Source: Agapetus fuscipes (taxonomy: Eukaryota > Arthropoda > Insecta > Trichoptera > Glossosomatidae). From it: a stretch of 64,000 nt of DNA. Of this stretch, positions 13,581-24,560 are shown piece by piece. The notes beneath the pieces are model-generated. The model was not told the DNA's origin, searched no databases, and saw only the letters and a program-made list of their open reading frames with translations. The stretch spans positions 9,447,215 through 9,511,214 of the forward strand of contig OX637346.1 in NCBI GenBank assembly GCA_951799405.1, in the 5' to 3' direction. Within the stretch, counting starts at the first letter, position 1. Each line of letters begins with the position of its first letter. The position numbers and the translations under genes were made by a program.

Positions 13581-13669
13581 TATATATTTTATTGCTTAAC
13601 AAATCTGGGTGAAATAAAAATAACATTTATAAACATGTAAGTACTTAATAGAAAAAATAATATCTTTGG

Positions 13670-16600
13670 TTAATGTAAAGTAAAATTAACATAGTTTTCG
13701 TAATCGCTCAGAGTGGTCAATGAGGGTAGAGACGGTCCTTTGTATCTCTCCACATACTGCTTGTAGATTTCTCTGTCGGCTTTACTTACAGTGGGCGGGA
13801 TCACACTCAGAGAGCTGTCTATGGAAAATCCACTGCTTACCGTCATCTCCACAGTTCCCAGCTTACTTCCTATTTTACTGGACTTGTGCAGAGTATTCAC
13901 ATACTTTTTATAACTGAAATACAGAAAAAAGAATGCCTAAATTTGTACCATCTTCGCGAAAACTGTTAGTTAAGATATCAATGAAATTAATAATAACTAT
14001 TACACAGAAGATGACCCTACATCGACATAAAAATCACACTTTAAAAATAATATTGTCATTTACGAAAAGGATAGTAATTCCATGATATTGTTATGACCTT
14101 AAAAAATGTGTACAACTGTATATTATATAACTGTATATATATTATATAGTTCAAATAATTGACTCATATACAGACTCATATTTAACAAAGAAATTTTACA
14201 TACTTAGTACATTTACTTTTCACCAATGGCGTTTCCTGGGACTGCAGACTCAATGGGCGCTGGCATCTTACCGTAGATCTATAATCTATAATCTAATCTA
14301 TAATCTAAGTTGCAAGCATATATTCATTTAAAGCTCTCAGATGTATGCCCACAAACAAACACGTGTAGTTCGCGCTTACAAATGCTGATTGTGTACTTAC
14401 AAATAAAATCCAAACTCAAATGAACATAAGCCCTGCAACTCCTGCCGACATTCCCTGAAACAGGGGTGACATTGGCAAAGTGAACCATTTTTTACAGTAT
14501 GGGTGGTCAGCCTCATACCAACCTATAAGTCAAGGAATACGAGAAATAAATGACATTTAAGTTTACAAAAAAAAAAAAAAAAAAAAAAACAACAAAACCT
14601 TAAAAATAAATCTATACAAAAAAAAAAGAAAAAAAAAAAAAAAGAAAAAAAAAAAAAAAAAAAAAAAAAGTCAAAAATTTCTTATGCAAAAAATGTAGCA
14701 AACTAATAAACCAACATTACAAATCAGCATTGCAGATTAGCCGCCACTTCTTCCTGTCCTTGCATACTTCATTCATTTCATCCAGAGTCATAACCTTTTT
14801 CATACAAGCTCTCCTTTTATTATGACTCTGGATATTCCATTCACTCGCTATTTCGAAAATTTGGTCCATCCATACCTTTCTCGGTCTTCCTCTTCCACGA
14901 CATCCATCTATTCTAGCAACATATACTTTCTTCGTCAATCTTTCATCACTCATTCTCTCCATGTGCCCGAACCATCTTAACATACTTCTTTTAATCTTCA
15001 CTTTCACACTTTCCCTTACACCACATTCCTCTCTTACAAAATCATTCCTCACCCTGTCACTTCGTTTTTTCCCAATCATACTTCTTAGATAGTCCATTTC
15101 TACTGTATGGACTTTACTAATTTCCCTTTCACTCACCGTCCAGGCTTCACTTCCATACATCAAGGTGGGCACTAGTATACCACCGTGCACCGCCAATCTA
15201 ACATTTTTTGAGAGATTTTGGTTCCTGGCGATGCAAGCGGTCGCACCCAGTACACACCTGCCTTTCATTATTCTTCTTTCAAATTCACCGGACATTCTTC
15301 CATCTTTTTCAAACTTACTTCCCAGATATACAAACTCATTTACGACATCAACATTCATTCCATTAATTTTAAATTCATAATTCATACTTTCATCATCTCT
15401 TTGAAAAATCAATACTTTCGTCTTACTTGCATTCAACTTCAAATGGTTACCTAACAAAGCTTCATTCAATCTAGAGAGCATTGTTTGCAATTCTACTGCT
15501 GAATCAGATACAAGAACTGCATCATCTGCATACAGTAGAACACTCACTTTGCTCTCTCCTATCATCAATCCACAATCATTAAGACTAGCATCTCTGACAC
15601 ACTTGTCCATGACTATGTTAAATAGCCATGGACAAGTGTAGATAGCAAGCAATAAAACAAAACATGGCGGCACGTAAATAACTGATCGCTGCATGTATGT
15701 TTTTTATACAAACTGTATGGTATAATCATGAACTTGTGCGCCACCATGTTTTATTGCTTGCTATCTTCAAATAGATACAATAAGATCTAACGACACCCAT
15801 TGAGTCTGTAGGCCCTGGCAATTTTTTCAGTAAATCCTGAATACAAAACTACATACATAGACTACATACCTAAATAATTCTCAATAGTAATCTAGTACTC
15901 ACATTGTAAGATCACTCTTTGATGGTTTTTTCAAAGGGATTCTACATCCCCTAGTTATGATAGGAAAATTATCCCAGTCACTTCCTTCATAAAGCGAAAT
16001 CTGTACTTTGTTAACCATTAGCTTGTTTGGTGATGGACTCACTTGTCTTGTACTGGGATTTGAACTTGTGATGTCATCATCAGACGATGACTCATTATTA
16101 GAACTGAAAAAAATATTTAGTCAATGATTTATTAATCAAATTCCTAACATTTTAGCATTTTGTATCACTGTAAATATTATAAATTTCTTACTCGCTGGAG
16201 TTATTAGATCCGCTACTGGCTCGCCCTGAGAGTCCAGGATTTTTTGAAGTGGGTCCACTTTTGACTTGTCCATAAGGTCTTCCTTTGACCATGAAAGGAC
16301 TGTCATTAAAAGAATATGGTGGCATGAAGTTACTCGTTGAGTTACTTAACTAAACAAATAAAGGTACCATTATAATGTAGTACATAAAAATAAACACATG
16401 TAGAACATAAATTTATGACAGATTAAGTAAATACCTGATATCCGTAACATTCTGACAGCACGCTTAGCTCGTAAGGTCTGTGGAAATCATGGTATGAATC
16501 TACCATTTCAACGCTCTGCACACCATCACCCATATTTTCTAATCCGATAACCTCAAAGCATTTTTTTCTCATCTCTATATATGAAATCGGAAGATATTTC

Positions 16601-19600
16601 AGAACTTCTGGTTTCCACCACATGGTCAATGGACCTCTATGAAACAAAATCAGAACCAAGAATTATTGGCTTTGAAGTACAGCGAAACTTGATGAATATC
16701 TTACATACAATGAAGATAAACTTATTAACCTTTTGTTGTCAATTGGTGTGTATTTGATGGCATCAATATGATGGAGGTAATAGTCAGATGTGGCTTCCCA
16801 CAAAGGAGGTTTGCTTGCATCAGGAATAAACAAACCAAGGAATAAGTTGATAGTGTTTTGCTTTTCAGAATCAGAAAAGGCGTTGGAGTAATATCTGCTC
16901 AACGTCTGCATGATGTCATTTCCTTGCGAAGTCCATGGTGCTGTTTTACGATAAGTTTTTATCCTAAAATGCATTCATAATCAAAGTATTTTTTCAACAG
17001 ACTAAATGATTCCATATTTAAAATGGCTTTGAAGAGAGAAAAAATATATTACCGATGAACTAATTGTGATCCACCATATTGCAATGCTATTGTATCACCA
17101 AGATCTTCGTATAAACATTCCAGCATCCTCACACAGTCAGTGTCAAATTCCAAAACAGGCCTGTCTAGCAAGCCCAGAGCACACAGCTGAAATATTTAAA
17201 AATATGCAAAAAGACAGTAGATATTATAATTATGTAATATTACTCAAATAAATTTTGAAGTAGAAATAAAAAATAAAAAAATCACCTGATAGCTTAGTGC
17301 ACATTTTCCGATAGCAAATTGTGCAGTATTTGTTCTATCTAAGCAATCAACGCAGTTTACTCTTATGATTCCTGTTTGCAAAGTTCCTCCTTGATGTCCC
17401 GGAACACCATAAGACTCTGCTAGTGGTTCAGAACTGACAAATATCCCCGTCCTCTTTATGCCCATGTGTGCTATCTCAGTCAACTTGTCAAATACCTTTG
17501 ATTCCTTCCCTTTGTTGATCCTGGCCATATCAATATGACAATACTGAATCATGTGTTTCGGAGGTAAGAACTGATTTAGATACTTGATTGATGCACTGAA
17601 TTCCTCACTCAAGAATGATTCATGCTTCTTCTTTTCTCTCTTCTTTACTAAATTGAGTACAACTGAAGGTGAGCCGTATCTTTCAAACAATTGATTGAAG
17701 TGTTTTGCTGCTATTTGAAAGTATGGATCCATCAAATCTATTGTGATAGCTGGTTTTGGTACCATCTTTGAGATATCCTGTGACCAGTTTCCAGGGACTG
17801 ACCCTCGCAACTGTACAAAAGAGCTGAACCTTCCTTTATTGAGAGAAGACACCATGGAGTCATGAACCATCTGTTCTGTTTCAACTTCATTAGCCACATC
17901 TCCATCACAGTTTGCACCTCTCTTCAGAAACCGTGTCCCTGCATATCGGTTACTTCTTCTTGCAATGATAGTGATGTAAATGGACCGGCCAAACACAGTC
18001 ATGTTGGTTTGATCAACAAAACCATGGATAACGTAAATAATCCAATCTGGATGAAGCTGGGAATGTACGGGATGAAGGAGGTGAGTATTCCAGACATAAC
18101 GCCATTCTGGAACTGTTCGTATTCCAAATTCTAGTTTGGATTTTTTACTGTAAAAAAACACATCAATGAACACTTGTTTAACATTTTCGTCGAATAAACT
18201 AATCAATTTTTCAATCAGGATACATACTCTGAAGCTGCATTTCTCTGCTGCATTTGCTTTGTCCACGTTGAAAACAAATCATCATCTTCTTGTTTGAGTT
18301 TGCTAGTGCTTCCGTCACATGAACAATCTCCCTCACATTTACATTTATTCCTCTCTTCATCTGGATTTTGTGATTCATAAGGGCTAGCGGGACAGCGGTT
18401 AGGAGAGAACTCTCTGGGAGGGGCTAAGTTCACTTGCAGAGTGTGAGTTAAATCATAACTGTAGCTAAACAATTTTAAATCACAAGGGTTAGACAAACAC
18501 GAATGTCAACGACGTTAGCCATGTTGAAAGCACCGGTTCCCATAGATCACTGAAGTTAAGCAACATTGGGCGTGGTCAGTGCTTGGATGGGTAACCGCTC
18601 AGGTACACCGCGTGTCGTTGGCATCTTGGACCGGTCCGTAGTCCGTAGTGGCAACACTTCGGACTCGTAAATGGAAGGTTGTGGATTCGGATCCCGGCGG
18701 AGCACAAAAATATACCATTTATATTTCGAATGTGCTCTTCGCTGGGTTGAAAAATTCATACACCTTTACCAATGACCGGTCACCAAAGGTCCATCCAGCC
18801 TTACAGCAACTGGGTCTCGCTTGAATATTGGCGCTTTGTAGCGACGACCAAGCTCGTACACCTCTGCGGCACTACAACAAGTGTCATAGACCCCTAGAGT
18901 CTTTAAAATCTAGGGAGTGTCCCGCACAGGATTTCTTAAAAAAAAAAAAAAAACGAGGCAGTATTTTGGAAAATATGTTCAGTTTACGCCATGAACTTTA
19001 AAAAAATGTTACAACACATGTTTCTTTTAACTACATAAAAAAGGTTGGGTTCAAAAATATAACTTTTCAAAAGAAGAGAACATGGCATATTTTTTAAGGG
19101 TTACTTTGTTGATCTGTATACAAATCGGTGTCTTAGAAAAACTCAATTACGATTATGAAAATAATCATCATCTTGTAAAGACAGTGCCTTGTTGTGAAAG
19201 TCTCCATTTTCTTGAGTTGTAGATAGGATAGGAGTCTACACCTATGAGCTGATTCAATTCAGCCTTGTAGAAATTTTGCTTGTCTTTCTAAGAGTCTCAT
19301 TTCAAAGATATTGTCGAGCAGGGTGCTATGTCTTTTTGAGTGCCCTTTATTTTGGCTTTTATTTTATTTGGCTGATTATTATTCAATCATATAATGTGTA
19401 CCTGAAATAAAAGTTGGTAGACAGACCGATGGCTTGAAAAGATCTAACATAATGTTGTTCATCGGGATGTTTGGGTCTCATCAAATCACTGGGAATGTAG
19501 ATGAGAGATGAGTCCTCTATCTTGTAAATGGAATGATATCCGATGACTGCAACTCGTCGCCTCTTTGTAGCCAAAACTATATAATATCCTTCAAGAAACC

Positions 19601-20751
19601 TAACAAAACCTGTAATGAAATATTAAAATGTAAGTATTTTAAATACATTGCATTAATGAAAACATAATCCTGACGAATTGGACTAGAGCAATTAATGGAA
19701 ATGTATGAAAGTGCATGGGTATAAAAGAATTGAAAGAGGTATGTAAGGGCAAGAAGAAGGGAAGGTTCCCTCAAGAGGCTCCTACTAACCCTAGCTGAAT
19801 GGTGACAGTCCTTGATAAGGCAAAAAAAAACATGAATGTAAAAGAGCCTAAGAAAGAAAATCACAAAAAACAATCTGGTTAATATTACAACATATTAAAG
19901 AATTCCCAAATCATCATCATGAGCTCTACAGCACTGAATGGGCCATGGCTGAATCCAGGATTCCCCTCCACTCTTGCCTGTCCATCGCCCTTGCTCCAGC
20001 TATATATGTCTGCCTTGGCTGCATCTGCATTAACACCGTGCAAAATTTACAAACAATCTTACCTTAATTACATGAAGAAATGAAAATTAGAGTGACAATA
20101 ATTTGTTACATTTTCCAACAACCACTTTTATTCGCCTAAGGAGTGTTTAGTTTAACAACTATTTGTTGTACTTTTTTATAAGTATATATTTTGCAATTTT
20201 AATACATACCAATGATCCCAAAAGCAGATATCAGCTTGACCCCTCCGCTTCGAGCTGATCTGTTGCCAGTATTGATCATGTCTACCAATTGATGGATTTC
20301 TTGTTCATTGTATTCCACTTTGTCATCTACAAAAAGGAGTTCTCGGGGATCCGTGCGATCTATCTTTAATACGCGGAACCTTGTCTGGGTGTTGTTTGAA
20401 CCAATTAAATAGAACCTCTGCAATATGAAGATAAAATTTAATCATTTGAATGGATTGAACAATAAAAATGTAGTTTTATCGAGAATTTTACAAACTATCG
20501 GTCTCCTATATAATCTTCTCTATAAAAACAACATAGGTATAAATTAAATTCATCTGTTTTACACAAGACGACACTGCCTTCTCAATATATCATAATTTAT
20601 TCCTTATCAATATATTTTTCCAAAATAATATTTGGTAAGGAATCATTGACATTAAGGAATAGAAAGATATACTTACGGCTTTCGTTTCATACAAAGCAAT
20701 TCGTTGAATTGAACCTATTATAGGGTGAAAGATAATTTCTTTGGATCCCAT
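13670..20751 (-). CDS. FIG4: FIG4 (Sac3) polyphosphoinositide 5-phosphatase
   Basis: Eleven exons (minus) join in phase: 20751-20677, 20417-20210, 19609-19402, 18464-18228, 18147-17286, 17186-17053, 16963-16730, 16636-16435, 16349-16192, 16103-15903, 13913-13670 (TAA). They give 920 aa; human FIG4 is 907. Conserved blocks include [88 protein letters not shown] and RPYEL. The Sac catalytic CX5R(T) motif reads CVDCLDRT, at about residue 508. Known role: dephosphorylates PI(3,5)P2 and scaffolds PIKfyve and Vac14 on endolysosomal membranes. The tail has a Ser/Asn-rich linker, then a conserved end segment ([13 protein letters not shown]). A Cys-rich insert (about residues 188-213) follows the YSYDL motif. 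Introns 3 and 10 carry SINE, LINE and MITE insertions. A polyadenylation signal is likely at 13588-13593. Confidence 0.95.
14285..14670 (+). mobile_element. Retroposed repeat 'family A' with long poly(A), in FIG4 intron 10
   Basis: A roughly 270-bp unit (TAAGTTGCAAGCATAT ... ACCTATAAGTCAAGGAA) is followed by interrupted A-runs (14567-14670), the mark of LINE-driven retroposition. The same unit recurs at 38583-38830 and 55225-55400 (plus), and at 47695-47880, 50758-51000 and 52025-52235 (minus). Diverged pieces lie inside 6098-6897 and 53772-54758. No tRNA-like head was identified. Key motifs: GTGTAGTTCGCGCTTACAAA, GGCAAAGTGAACCATTTTTT, GGGTGGTCAGCCTCAT. Confidence 0.8.
14717..15640 (-). mobile_element. 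5'-truncated LINE reverse transcriptase in FIG4 intron 10
   Basis: An open frame of about 300 residues carries the reverse-transcriptase catalytic box YADDAVLV, then [11 protein letters not shown] and [14 protein letters not shown]-terminal region follows with [19 protein letters not shown] and [12 protein letters not shown]. This is the 3' half of a non-LTR retrotransposon; the endonuclease and N-terminal RT are missing. The frame extends upstream only because an adjacent MITE supplies an ATG. Related fragments lie at 21740-22165 (plus) and 25246-25510 (minus). The clade was not determined. Confidence 0.9.
15641..15765. mobile_element. MITE with about 28-bp TIRs at the LINE 5' border
   Basis: The left end GATAGCAAGCAATAAAAC and right end GTTTTATTGCTTGCTATC are inverted copies. 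An inner CATGGCGG also pairs with CCACCATG. Length is about 125 bp. It abuts the truncated 5' end of the LINE. No clear duplicated target site was seen. Confidence 0.75.
18506..18953 (+). mobile_element. 5S rRNA-tRNA composite SINE, copy 1 (tail type 1)
   Basis: 18506-18624 is recognisably a whole 5S rRNA: CAACGAC start, CACCGGTTCCCATAGATCAC, GAAGTTAAGCAACATTGGGC, TTGGATGGGTAACCGCTC and ACACCGCGTGTCGTTGGCAT. 18625-18705 follows as a tRNA-like segment (AGTGGCAACACTTCGGACT; B-box-like GTGGATTCGGATCCCGGCGG). After a body, the tail has GACCCCTAGAGTCTT and CCCGCACAGGATTTC, then A16. It lies in FIG4 intron 3, antisense to the gene. Confidence 0.9.
19925..20045 (-). mobile_element. Short LINE-derived fragment in FIG4 intron 2
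   Basis: On the minus strand the sequence reads approximately [18 protein letters not shown], a style seen in LINE C-terminal debris. It is about 120 bp, with no intact frame or ends. Weak call from composition and style only. Confidence 0.4.
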
Positions 20752-20856
20752 TTTTGATCGATATATTACCAAAAATGTATTTTTATTATATTATATTCTT
20801 CTGTAAAATACAATGGTAAAATAAGAATTCACAACTTTATTTACTTTTCACATAAA

Positions 20857-20871
20857 ACGTCATTTTGACGT
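20857..20871. promoter_or_regulatory. Palindromic TGACG-type site upstream of FIG4
   Basis: An ACGTCA-TTT-TGACGT palindrome lies about 105 bp upstream of the FIG4 start codon. It is followed by TTTGTCA. A possible bZIP (CRE/ATF-like) site; functional status is unknown. Confidence 0.35.
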
Positions 20872-21119
20872 TTGTCATAAATACTTCTTTATCTTTTAAT
20901 TTGTGGCTTACTCATCTCAGTGGGTTATATTTTTTTATGCCTACCATAAAAAAAGTATATTGTAAAATGTCTAAATATTGTAGTTTAAATAAAATAAGTA
21001 TAATATTTTATTTGGGCAATCCTTTCATAATAACATAATTCTTTCCTTTCCTGTTGTAATCTTTCAAGCAATATATTTATTGGGCAGAGTTTTTGGCTTC
21101 CTATGAATTATAAAAGGCC

Positions 21120-21395
21120 AAAACAAGAATAGCAGAGGGTGTGAGTCTGAGGGCTCGAATCCCGGTGGAGCACAAAAAATATATCATTTATATTTCCAAA
21201 TATGCTCTTTGCTGGGTTGAAAAATTCATTTAAACCAAGGGCAACTTACAGCAACTGGGTCTTGCTTGAGAATGGGCGCTTTCTATAGCGATGATCAAGC
21301 TCGCAAAAGGCTTCTTGAGGTGTGATTCACATAAAAACAGCGCTCACCAAATTAGTCATCCTAATATTACCTATTATTAACACGACATTGCTTTT
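21120..21395 (+). mobile_element. 5'-truncated tRNA-type SINE, tail type 2
   Basis: Starts within the tRNA-like B-box (GGGCTCGAATCCCGGTGGAG) and continues through TTTGCTGGGTTGAAAAATTCAT and GGCGCTTTCTATAGCGATGA. It ends in the second tail (TTGAGGTGTGATTCACATAA ... TCACCAAATTAGTCATCCTA), shared with the copy at 27577-28008. Confidence 0.75.
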
Positions 21396-21739
21396 CATAA
21401 TAATACCACAGAACCTAACTTCTCATTTATAAAATGTCCTGGATAAGAAGTCTGCTCAAAGTAAGTAAAATATTATATAGGTCTAGGGAACAAAATTTAA
21501 AAAGCTTCTTGATTAGCAACCCAGTGGCGTAATAATCGATTTACCCCTCCAGCTATTTTATTACAACTCCATTCATGAACATGAGTTAATTTTTAACACA
21601 TTTCATTTCTTCACAACAGTCTCTATTTATTTCATAAAAACAGTTAATAATGCTTTCAAAAAACATTTTTGAAACGGGTTCATCAATAGCAGTTTTTTGT
21701 GTTGACAATGTTCAATGGTACCTGGACGTGGCGTGGACA

Positions 21740-22165
21740 GTTAATGAATGTGAACTGAGTAAAGTATGTACGGTTGAAATGGCTTACCTGAGAGCAATGG
21801 CTGGAAAGACACTGAATGATAGAGTACGTAATGATTGGGTGATGAATGAGTGTGGTATAAAAGAGAATATGAGAATGAGAGTACAAAAAAGTACGATGAG
21901 ATGGTTCGGACATCTCGAAAGAATGGATGATGAACGACTAACGAAGAAAGTGTATAAAGGAAATGTCAGAGGAAAGCGCGGAAGGGGAAGGCCGAGGAAA
22001 GAATGGTTAGACCAAATAGGTGAGATTGCGAAAGAATGGAACCTGTAGAGTGAGAATAAGAGAAGAGTATGTATGAAAAAGGTGATGAATATTGAGGAAA
22101 TGAAAGTGGTTTGTAAGGACAGAAAAAAGTGGAGGCGCATCTGCGGAGGTACCGGCCACCCGTAG
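21740..22165 (+). mobile_element. LINE 3' fragment
   Basis: Encodes the C-terminal segment of the same LINE family as 14717-15640: [56 protein letters not shown]. One in-frame stop (after KEWNL) precedes NKRRVCMKKVM and [12 protein letters not shown]. Dead. Confidence 0.85.
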
Positions 22166-22492
22166 TGGAACGGCGGCCGGATACAGTACAGTACTACCTG
22201 TCAGGAAGAAAAAAATCATAGAACATATTAATAAATAAGTACTTAGGTACATAACACAGATTTTTTTAAATACACTTTATTTGCACTTCAATAAAATATA
22301 TCTCAGTCATTTGTAACTTTTAATAAGACCAATATCTCCTTTAAAACATTTCATGGAAGCCATAAAATGCATAAAAGTATAAATTATGAAAAAAGAAAAA
22401 GAAAACTAATATTTTGCCAAATAAAATATTAAAAATATAAAATAACAAATCATCAACATTTGAGATTTTAGAAATAGTTAACATAAATATAA

Positions 22493-23733
22493 TAGGTCGG
22501 GGAAAAAGTTTCTTTCCATTTTATATGAAAATTCAGGTCATTTTTTTTCAAAGTTAATTTACATTTAATTACAGTACATATGTGCCATTTTGTTCGTAGG
22601 CTATCTGCCATCTTGTAGGTAGAGACATGATCCTGTTGCTGTAGAAATTTTGGGACTCCTGATCAAAAAAACGCAACAAGTAGTTTTGGCAGTCCTCTCT
22701 TGATGCTAACTGACACTGCCTAAAAAATTCTAAAGAGACTGCAACAGGTGAAAATCTGAAGGTGCAAGGTCGGGGCTATATGGCGGATGCATTAACACCT
22801 CCCAGCCAAACTCTCTTAATTTTTGCTGAATGGCTGCGGTCTAACGTTATCGTGATGAAAGAGCACACCCTTTCTATTAATCAATTCCGGCCGCTTTCTC
22901 TCAACTTCTTGCTTTAATCTCATCAGTTGTTGGCAGCGAAGATCCGAATCGATGGTTCTGCCCGGCGGTAAAAGCTCATAATGAACAATGCCCTTCCAAT
23001 CCCACCATAGACACAGCATCACCTTATTGCGAGTTAACCCGGGTTTTGCCACAGTCTGTGAAGCCTGACCGACCTTTGACCATGACCTTTTTCGCACGTT
23101 CTTGTCATACGTGATCCACTTTTCATCACCAGTTACCAATCTCTTCAAAAACGGTTCGGTTTTATTACGTCTCAATAAAGAATCGCAAATGAGTACACTG
23201 TTCATTAGGTTTCTTTCAGTGAGCTTGTGTGGCACCCAAATATCGAGCTTTTTTGTGTACCCAGCTTTTTTCGAATGGGTCAAAACTGTTTTGTGGTCAA
23301 TTCTCAGTTCTTCAGCTATGTCGTAACTTCTGATGGCCGATCTTGCTCCACTTTTTCAAAAATAGCGTCCATTTTATCTGTAACAAGGCGACCAGAGCGA
23401 GGTGAGCGAGGCGACCAAAGCGCTTAAACCAACTTTGTGCTTCTCTTACTGACACTCCATTAGGTCCATAAACGTCACAATTTTTTTTCGCGGCTTGCGT
23501 TGCATTTTTCCCTCTTTGTAATCAAATTTATTCATTCGATTCGCTTATTTTGACAGAAAGAAAAACAAATGAAAAATATATAGGGAAAGAAAATTTTCCC
23601 AATTTGATCCTTTTTTTGAAATGCCCCCTTTTTAATGTGCTGAAAAACAGCCAGATACAAATAGTACAGCCAAAGATATTTTATTACAAGTATATACATA
23701 CTATTTGCGACATACTTTTTTCCCGACCTGATA
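22493..23733 (-). mobile_element. Degenerate mariner transposon
   Basis: Terminal inverted repeats start GGTCGGGGAAAAAGT on the left and read ACTTTTTTCCCGACC on the right. The length, about 1.24 kb, is typical of mariner. On the minus strand, transposase pieces include KLDIWVPHKLTERNLMN, VTGDEKWITYDKNVRKRSW and LFHHDNVRP (first two catalytic Asp). Frameshifts and stops break the helix-turn-helix region. After HDNVRP the frame changes, before the region that would carry the third Asp. It is inactive. Confidence 0.85.
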
Positions 23734-24187
23734 TTATGTTAAGAAAAGCATTTTTAGCTGACTCAACCACAATATTGCTTTTGAACTCAATAAATTAAAA
23801 AAAAACCACTTCCACAATCATTACTTAAAATTACACTAAAAATACAAAGAAAAAATCAAAAAACAATTGCACATCATCAGCTTTGCTGATATTATTTATT
23901 GTCCTATAATGATTCAATAGTTTCTTTCGTTGTTTGCTAAGAAACATAGCCTTCAGCTGAACTCCTCTCATCCAAGGCCCACCCAGAGCTGTCAAGCTCA
24001 TGATGATAAGCTCCTCTCAATCCTTTGACCATCTTCCATTGTTGGTTTACGCAGTGAGTCACTTGCTTCAACGGTTTCCATGATTCAGGTCTTTGATTAA
24101 CTCCATCTGGTTGGACTTATGAGTTAAGAGATCTACCTATCAATCTCTGAACTACTAGGCCTCAGGTTATCACAAGTCTTTCAAAGC

Positions 24188-24335
24188 AACCTTTTTTTTT
24201 TTAAGGAACCCTGTGCGGGAGACTCCCTTAATTCACGAGACTCTAGGGGTCTATGACACTTGTTGTAGTGGCGCAGAGGTGTTGGTGATGTGGCAGTAGA
24301 TGTCCTTATCCGGTTGCAGGGCCGTTAGCTGAGCA
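24188..24335 (-). mobile_element. LINE/SINE 3' tail fragment (tail type 1)
   Basis: A T-run at 24191-24201 is the poly(A) of a minus-strand insertion. The adjoining unit (CCTGTGCGGGAGACTCCC, CTCTAGGGGTCTATGACACT) equals the tail of the composite SINE at 18506. Beyond the SINE border it continues into CCGGTTGCAGGGCCGTTAGC, which the SINE lacks but which has partial counterparts at 32598 and 52510. It probably represents the partner LINE itself. Confidence 0.65.
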
Positions 24336-24560
24336 TTGCTGTGGTGTGTGTTGCCATATGATCAAAGAACTGGAAGATTCCTCTGAGGCAAAATCAACAA
24401 AAGATTGACAGACCTTTAACTTTCAGCTGTTGTAAGATGGGACACATTTGTCCCTTAATATACATCAAATTACAGAAACGTTGGACCTTAGATGTGATAA
24501 ATTGAAAGACCATCGAGGTTTTCGATACTTCTTCTATATATTCACCATGCCTGATGGGTA

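Noticed and set aside
14567..14670. Sequencing or assembly homopolymer artefact
   Set aside because: A-rich with interspersed C/G/T words and attached directly to a known retroposed unit; best read as a decayed poly(A) tail, though its exact length is unreliable.
14717..15694. Host gene of 325 residues in a FIG4 intron
   Set aside because: It contains YADD and other reverse-transcriptase motifs; its first about 20 codons come from a MITE.
18506..18624. Functional 5S rRNA gene
   Set aside because: The sequence departs from 5S at several paired positions, lacks a T-run terminator right after the 3' end, and continues into a tRNA-like unit and SINE body; a second copy has the same fusion.
18556..18759. 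67-residue minus-strand frame also seen at 27518-27829
   Set aside because: Both are translations of the antisense of the same SINE, which explains their similarity.
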